Positions 6,541 through 8,815 of a stretch of DNA of 8,815 bases are shown piece after piece; position 1 is the stretch's first letter; each line of letters begins with the position of its first letter. A program made the translations under genes and the position numbers. The DNA is from Clostridia bacterium (GTDB lineage Bacteria; Bacillota; Clostridia; Oscillospirales; Acutalibacteraceae). The notes under the pieces were generated by a model. It was not told where the DNA came from. It did not search any database and saw only the letters and a program-made list of their open reading frames with translations. The stretch is taken from NCBI GenBank assembly GCA_017631745.1, contig JAGBSR010000201.1, positions 1 through 8,815 on the forward strand, in the 5' to 3' direction.

Positions 6541-6575
6541 TGATATGCAACAAATTTCTTTATAGGAGATAAACT

Positions 6576-7697
6576 ATGGATTTCGATATTAAAATTCCCG
6601 TAAGAGTTATCAGCGGTAAAGACTGTCTGAAAAATAATGCCCTTATGCTTAAAACATTCGGCAGTAAATGTATCATCGTAACAGGCGGTAAAAGTGCCCT
6701 TTTAAGCGGTGCTCTCGACGATATAAAATTCGCTCTCAAGCAGTGCGATATCAAGTATGAGATATACGATAAAATAGGCCCTAACCCCCGCATTGACCAT
6801 TGCCACGAGGCAGGCGAAATTGCAAGAAAGTTCGGTGCTGACTTCATAGTTGGTATCGGAGGCGGCTCACCTCTTGATGCCGCAAAAGCCGTTGCCGTAT
6901 ATGCCACCAACCCCTCATTTTCGGCGGAAGAAATTTTCAACTTTGGCGAGCACGAAAGAAATAAGGCCCTCCCTCTTGTACTCGTCGGCACAACCGCAGG
7001 CACAGGCAGTGAAGTCGGCAGAGTAAGTGTACTGACCAACCCAGACACAGGCAGAAAAAGAAGCATCGCACCCGACGACTGTTTCCCCACTCTCACCTTT
7101 GCTGACAGCAAATACACCTGCTCGGTACCCTACAGCGTAACTGTATCAACTGCTCTTGACGCTATGGCACACGTTATCGAAGGCTATATGTCCATCAAGT
7201 GCGGAGACATCCCCACAATGTTTGGCGAAAAAGCCATCGCATTTATCTGGGAAGGTCTTAAATATCTTCACGAAACAAAAGAAAATCCTGACGAAGAGCT
7301 CAGAACAAAGCTTTATTACGGCTCACTCTATGCGGGCATAACTCTCGCTTATTGCGGCACAGCATTCCCCCACCCCTTAGGCTATATCCTCACTGAAAAT
7401 TACGGTGTACCTCACGGCAAAGCTTGCACAGTGTTTATGGGCGACTTCATCGACAAGGCAGCAAAGCATTGCCCTGAAAAAACAGCGCGGGTACTTGAGA
7501 TAATGAGCACTGACATTGACACCTACAAAAAGGTCATTGACGAGCTGACAGATGTAAAAGACATTTCAATGACAAAGGAAGAGATTGAAAATTACTGCAG
7601 TCGTTATGACACAGTGCCTGCAAACTTCACTTTTACTCCCGGTGGATATACAAAGGAAGAGGCCATCAGTGCATTTATAAAAAAGTTTTGCAAGTAA
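6576..7697 (+). CDS. Iron-containing alcohol dehydrogenase
   Basis: This is an NAD(P)-dependent group III alcohol dehydrogenase (373 aa, normal length), which interconverts an alcohol and its aldehyde. The nucleotide-binding N-terminal domain shows VTGGKSAL (35-42), the GGGSPLDAAKAVA signature (95-107) and GTTAGTGSEV (138-147). The all-helical C-terminal domain has the metal ligands in their usual spacing: Asp195 and His199 in DAMAH, His266 in FPHPLGY and His280 in GVPHGKA. All four are present, so the enzyme should bind a divalent metal. Substrate cannot be told from sequence; butanol/ethanol or 1,3-propanediol dehydrogenase-like activity are options. It is alone in its transcription unit, with its own promoter and terminator, and diverges from the Rnf operon that generates NADH. 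Confidence 0.93.
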   Translation: MDFDIKIPVRVISGKDCLKNNALMLKTFGSKCIIVTGGKSALLSGALDDIKFALKQCDIKYEIYDKIGPNPRIDHCHEAGEIARKFGADFIVGIGGGSPLDAAKAVAVYATNPSFSAEEIFNFGEHERNKALPLVLVGTTAGTGSEVGRVSVLTNPDTGRKRSIAPDDCFPTLTFADSKYTCSVPYSVTVSTALDAMAHVIEGYMSIKCGDIPTMFGEKAIAFIWEGLKYLHETKENPDEELRTKLYYGSLYAGITLAYCGTAFPHPLGYILTENYGVPHGKACTVFMGDFIDKAAKHCPEKTARVLEIMSTDIDTYKKVIDELTDVKDISMTKEEIENYCSRYDTVPANFTFTPGGYTKEEAISAFIKKFCK

Positions 7698-7712
7698 TTC
7701 CATATAACAATT

Positions 7713-7747
7713 TAACCGATGGTTTCAGATATCCATCGGTTATTTTT
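7713..7747 (+). terminator. Intrinsic terminator of the alcohol dehydrogenase gene
   Basis: The perfect 10-base stem TAACCGATGG (7713-7722) / CCATCGGTTA (7733-7742), with a ten-base loop, is followed directly by five T residues (7743-7747). It begins 16 bases after the dehydrogenase stop codon. It should separate this gene from the regulator downstream. Confidence 0.88.
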
Positions 7748-7749
7748 GC

Positions 7750-7794
7750 GGTAGAATCATGCTTTTCTACCACCGGTAGGGTGACTTTTCACCC
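7750..7794 (+). repeat. Cluster of three inverted repeats overlapping the regulator's promoter (candidate operator)
   Basis: Three overlapping symmetric elements lie within 45 bases. GGTAGAA (7750-7756) pairs with TTCTACC (7765-7771). CTACC (7767-7771) pairs with GGTAG (7775-7779). GGGTGA (7779-7784) pairs with TCACCC (7789-7794). The GGTAG unit therefore occurs twice direct and once inverted, and the last palindrome covers the -35 box of the XRE gene. They lie upstream of the predicted transcription start, so binding sites in DNA are more likely than an RNA structure. Autoregulation by the adjacent HTH protein is the simplest inference. Confidence 0.45.
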
Positions 7795-7809
7795 CATTTA
7801 TGCTATATT
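7781..7809 (+). promoter_or_regulatory. Promoter of the XRE-type regulator gene
   Basis: A weak -35 GTGACT (7781-7786), a 17-base spacer and the -10 TATATT (7804-7809) preceded by TG at 7801-7802 (extended -10) fit a sigma-A promoter. The start near 7816 would leave a very short leader, with the ribosome binding site AAAGGTGA (7817-7824) almost at the RNA 5' end. Confidence 0.6.
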
Positions 7810-7831
7810 GAGCTTGAAAGGTGATGATATT

Positions 7832-8674
7832 ATGAACAATAAAACCACAGGCTCTTTCATCAGCGCAAGACGAAAAGAGTTATCACTTAATCAGAAGCAA
7901 CTCGCCGAAAAACTCGGCGTTACAGATAAAGCCGTATCAAAATGGGAAACAGGCAGAAGTGCACCTGATATTGCTTTGCTTGAGCCTCTTGCACGCGAGC
8001 TCGGTGTGAGCGTGGTAGAAATTCTGCAAGGCGAAAAGATAGAAGAAGAAAACTTTCCTGCTGTTTCCGATGAAGTGGTTGTGACCACAATGAAAAAGGA
8101 TAAGAAGAAGCTTAAAAGAGCAGTTATCATTGCCGTAAGTATTATGCTGTCAATTCTTGTATTTCTTCAGATTAATTTTTACTGTTATCACTATTTCACA
8201 ACTATCCCCGAGAACGATATTACTGCTATAGAAAAACAAGCAACAGAGTATATCAAAGATTTTTCAAACATATACGAATATGAATTTCATAACGGCAAAA
8301 TAGTAAAATCTGTTGAAAAAGGGAAATATCATTTTTATCTTATTGAGGGTACAAACGAAATAAACGAAAAACGCATTTACCTGTGTATATTCAGAAATGA
8401 CGATGTTTTCAAAAAAAGAATCGAAGTTATAGGCGGAAGTCTCGGCATATCATACTCACCTAATGAAATCCATCATCACTGTTCAGGAGAAGGAAGTGAC
8501 TACGGTTGTGTCAACTTCAATGTGTTTTACGGTTATGATATGCAGGAAAGTGAATACAGTTTTTATTACCGCGGTGTAAAATACACTGTCCCCATCGAAG
8601 ATGGAATCTTTCTGCATCCCTTTGTCGATATTGACAGCAACTGGACTAATGCAAATCTTATCTACAACGACTAA
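7832..8674 (+). CDS. Membrane-tethered XRE-family transcriptional regulator with extracytosolic domain of unknown type
   Basis: This 280-residue protein has three parts. Residues 8-68 are a Cro/C1-type helix-turn-helix (ISARRKELSLNQKQLAEKLG, then TDKAVSKWETGRSAPD), a DNA-binding domain very common in Clostridia. A charged linker (KKDKKKLKR, 88-96) leads to one membrane helix at about 97-115. The positive charges before it put the N-terminus in the cytosol. Residues 120-280 form a soluble, Tyr-rich domain, probably outside the cell, that I do not recognise. It contains EIHHHCSGEGSDYGC (212-226), a possible metal or thiol site. The ATG at 7832 is chosen because AAAGGTGA lies seven bases upstream; the frame is open for 48 more codons, but that stretch covers the promoter and repeats. 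Its targets are unknown, its own promoter being the first candidate. Confidence 0.85.
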   Translation: MNNKTTGSFISARRKELSLNQKQLAEKLGVTDKAVSKWETGRSAPDIALLEPLARELGVSVVEILQGEKIEEENFPAVSDEVVVTTMKKDKKKLKRAVIIAVSIMLSILVFLQINFYCYHYFTTIPENDITAIEKQATEYIKDFSNIYEYEFHNGKIVKSVEKGKYHFYLIEGTNEINEKRIYLCIFRNDDVFKKRIEVIGGSLGISYSPNEIHHHCSGEGSDYGCVNFNVFYGYDMQESEYSFYYRGVKYTVPIEDGIFLHPFVDIDSNWTNANLIYND

Positions 8675-8680
8675 AAATTT

Positions 8681-8718
8681 AAGCAGGCAACCTGAGTGGT
8701 TACCTGCTTTTTTCTTTT
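8681..8718 (+). terminator. Intrinsic terminator after the regulator gene, probably bidirectional
   Basis: The stem AAGCAGG (8681-8687) and AACC (8689-8692) pairs with GGTT (8698-8701) and CCTGCTT (8703-8709), with one C/A mismatch and a five-base loop TGAGT. It is followed by a T-rich run to 8718. Read on the minus strand, the same hairpin is followed by AAATTTTT, so it could also stop transcription of the converging gene that ends at 8736. Confidence 0.85.
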
Positions 8719-8735
8719 CGATTCCTTTTTTATTT

Positions 8736-8815
8736 TTATCCGTTAAGCTTCTCATTAAACTTCTTACCTGTACTCTTCACTGCAAGATAAACTATACACC
8801 ACACAAGGAAGAATC
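8736..8815 (-). CDS. 3' end of an unidentified membrane protein gene (cut by the window edge)
   Basis: On the minus strand an open frame enters from the right edge and stops at TAA (8738-8736), giving 25 complete codons. The peptide starts FFLVWCIVYLAV, a likely last membrane helix, and ends KSTGKKFNEKLNG, a charged tail. That pattern is typical of the C-terminus of a polytopic membrane protein. The reading converges on the hairpin at 8681-8709, which would serve as its terminator. No family can be named from so little sequence, and the call could be wrong because the stretch is short. Confidence 0.45.
   Translation of the reverse strand, partial: FFLVWCIVYLAVKSTGKKFNEKLNG

Noticed and set aside
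6401..6575. Rex (NADH-sensing) operator between rnf and the dehydrogenase
   Set aside because: I looked for a TTGTGA/TTGTTAA-type inverted repeat with TTAACAA/TCACAA, and no acceptable match is present on either strand.
6560..7117. Minus-strand open frame of 185 codons opposite the alcohol dehydrogenase
   Set aside because: It is antisense to a gene with intact catalytic motifs. Its Ser/Leu/Pro-rich product has no recognisable domain.
7688..7831. 48-codon N-terminal extension of the XRE regulator
   Set aside because: It would begin inside the dehydrogenase gene and run through a terminator, inverted repeats and a promoter. The ATG at 7832 has a good ribosome binding site and starts right before the HTH domain.
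8483..8755. Minus-strand open frame of 90 codons at the right end
   Set aside because: It is antisense to the 3' part of the regulator gene and reads through the terminator hairpin. A different minus-strand frame ending at 8736 has a more protein-like pattern.

Overview
The window comes from an anaerobic, low-to-moderate GC Gram-positive bacterium, most likely a gut-type member of the Clostridia. This rests on the Rnf gene order C-D-G-E-A-B, the accessory genes ahead of it (ApbE, NusG domain II protein, Gx transporter), strong AGGAGG-type ribosome binding sites, frequent AGA/ATA codons and strong sigma-A promoters. The lineage is an inference from gene order and style, not from a marker gene.

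Layout. Positions 1-6400 hold one tightly packed minus-strand operon, read right to left: apbE (flavin transferase), a small membrane-anchored NusG-domain-II protein, a Gx/heptaprenyl-diphosphate-synthase-I-type membrane protein, then rnfC, rnfD, rnfG, rnfE, rnfA and the first 88 codons of rnfB, which runs off the left edge. Gaps are at most 18 bases and several junctions are ATGA or TAATG overlaps, so translational coupling is likely. Positions 6401-6575 are an AT-rich divergent control region with two convincing promoters back to back. One reads left into apbE-rnf. The other reads right into an iron-containing alcohol dehydrogenase (6576-7697), which ends in a strong intrinsic terminator. 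A short region dense in inverted repeats (7750-7794) precedes a membrane-tethered XRE-type regulator (7832-8674) with an extracytosolic domain of unknown type. After a probably bidirectional terminator, the right edge holds the 3' end of an unidentified minus-strand membrane protein gene.

How it works together. Rnf passes electrons from reduced ferredoxin to NAD+ and pumps Na+ or H+. RnfB and RnfC are the iron-sulfur/flavin input and output modules, RnfA and RnfE form the membrane core, and RnfD and RnfG carry FMN covalently bound to threonine. ApbE in the same operon is the enzyme that makes those FMN-threonine bonds, so the operon encodes both the machine and its cofactor-loading enzyme. 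The NusG-II and Gx proteins sit between ApbE and RnfC. Their role is not established here, but the position suggests work in flavin supply or extracytosolic redox chemistry. The divergent alcohol dehydrogenase uses the same NAD(H) pool, so joint redox control of both units is plausible but unproven.

Nothing in the window looks like a mobile element, CRISPR array, tRNA or rRNA. The main open questions are the accessory pair in the Rnf operon, variant motifs in RnfG and RnfE, the shared divergent control region, and the membrane-tethered regulator with its repeat-rich promoter.
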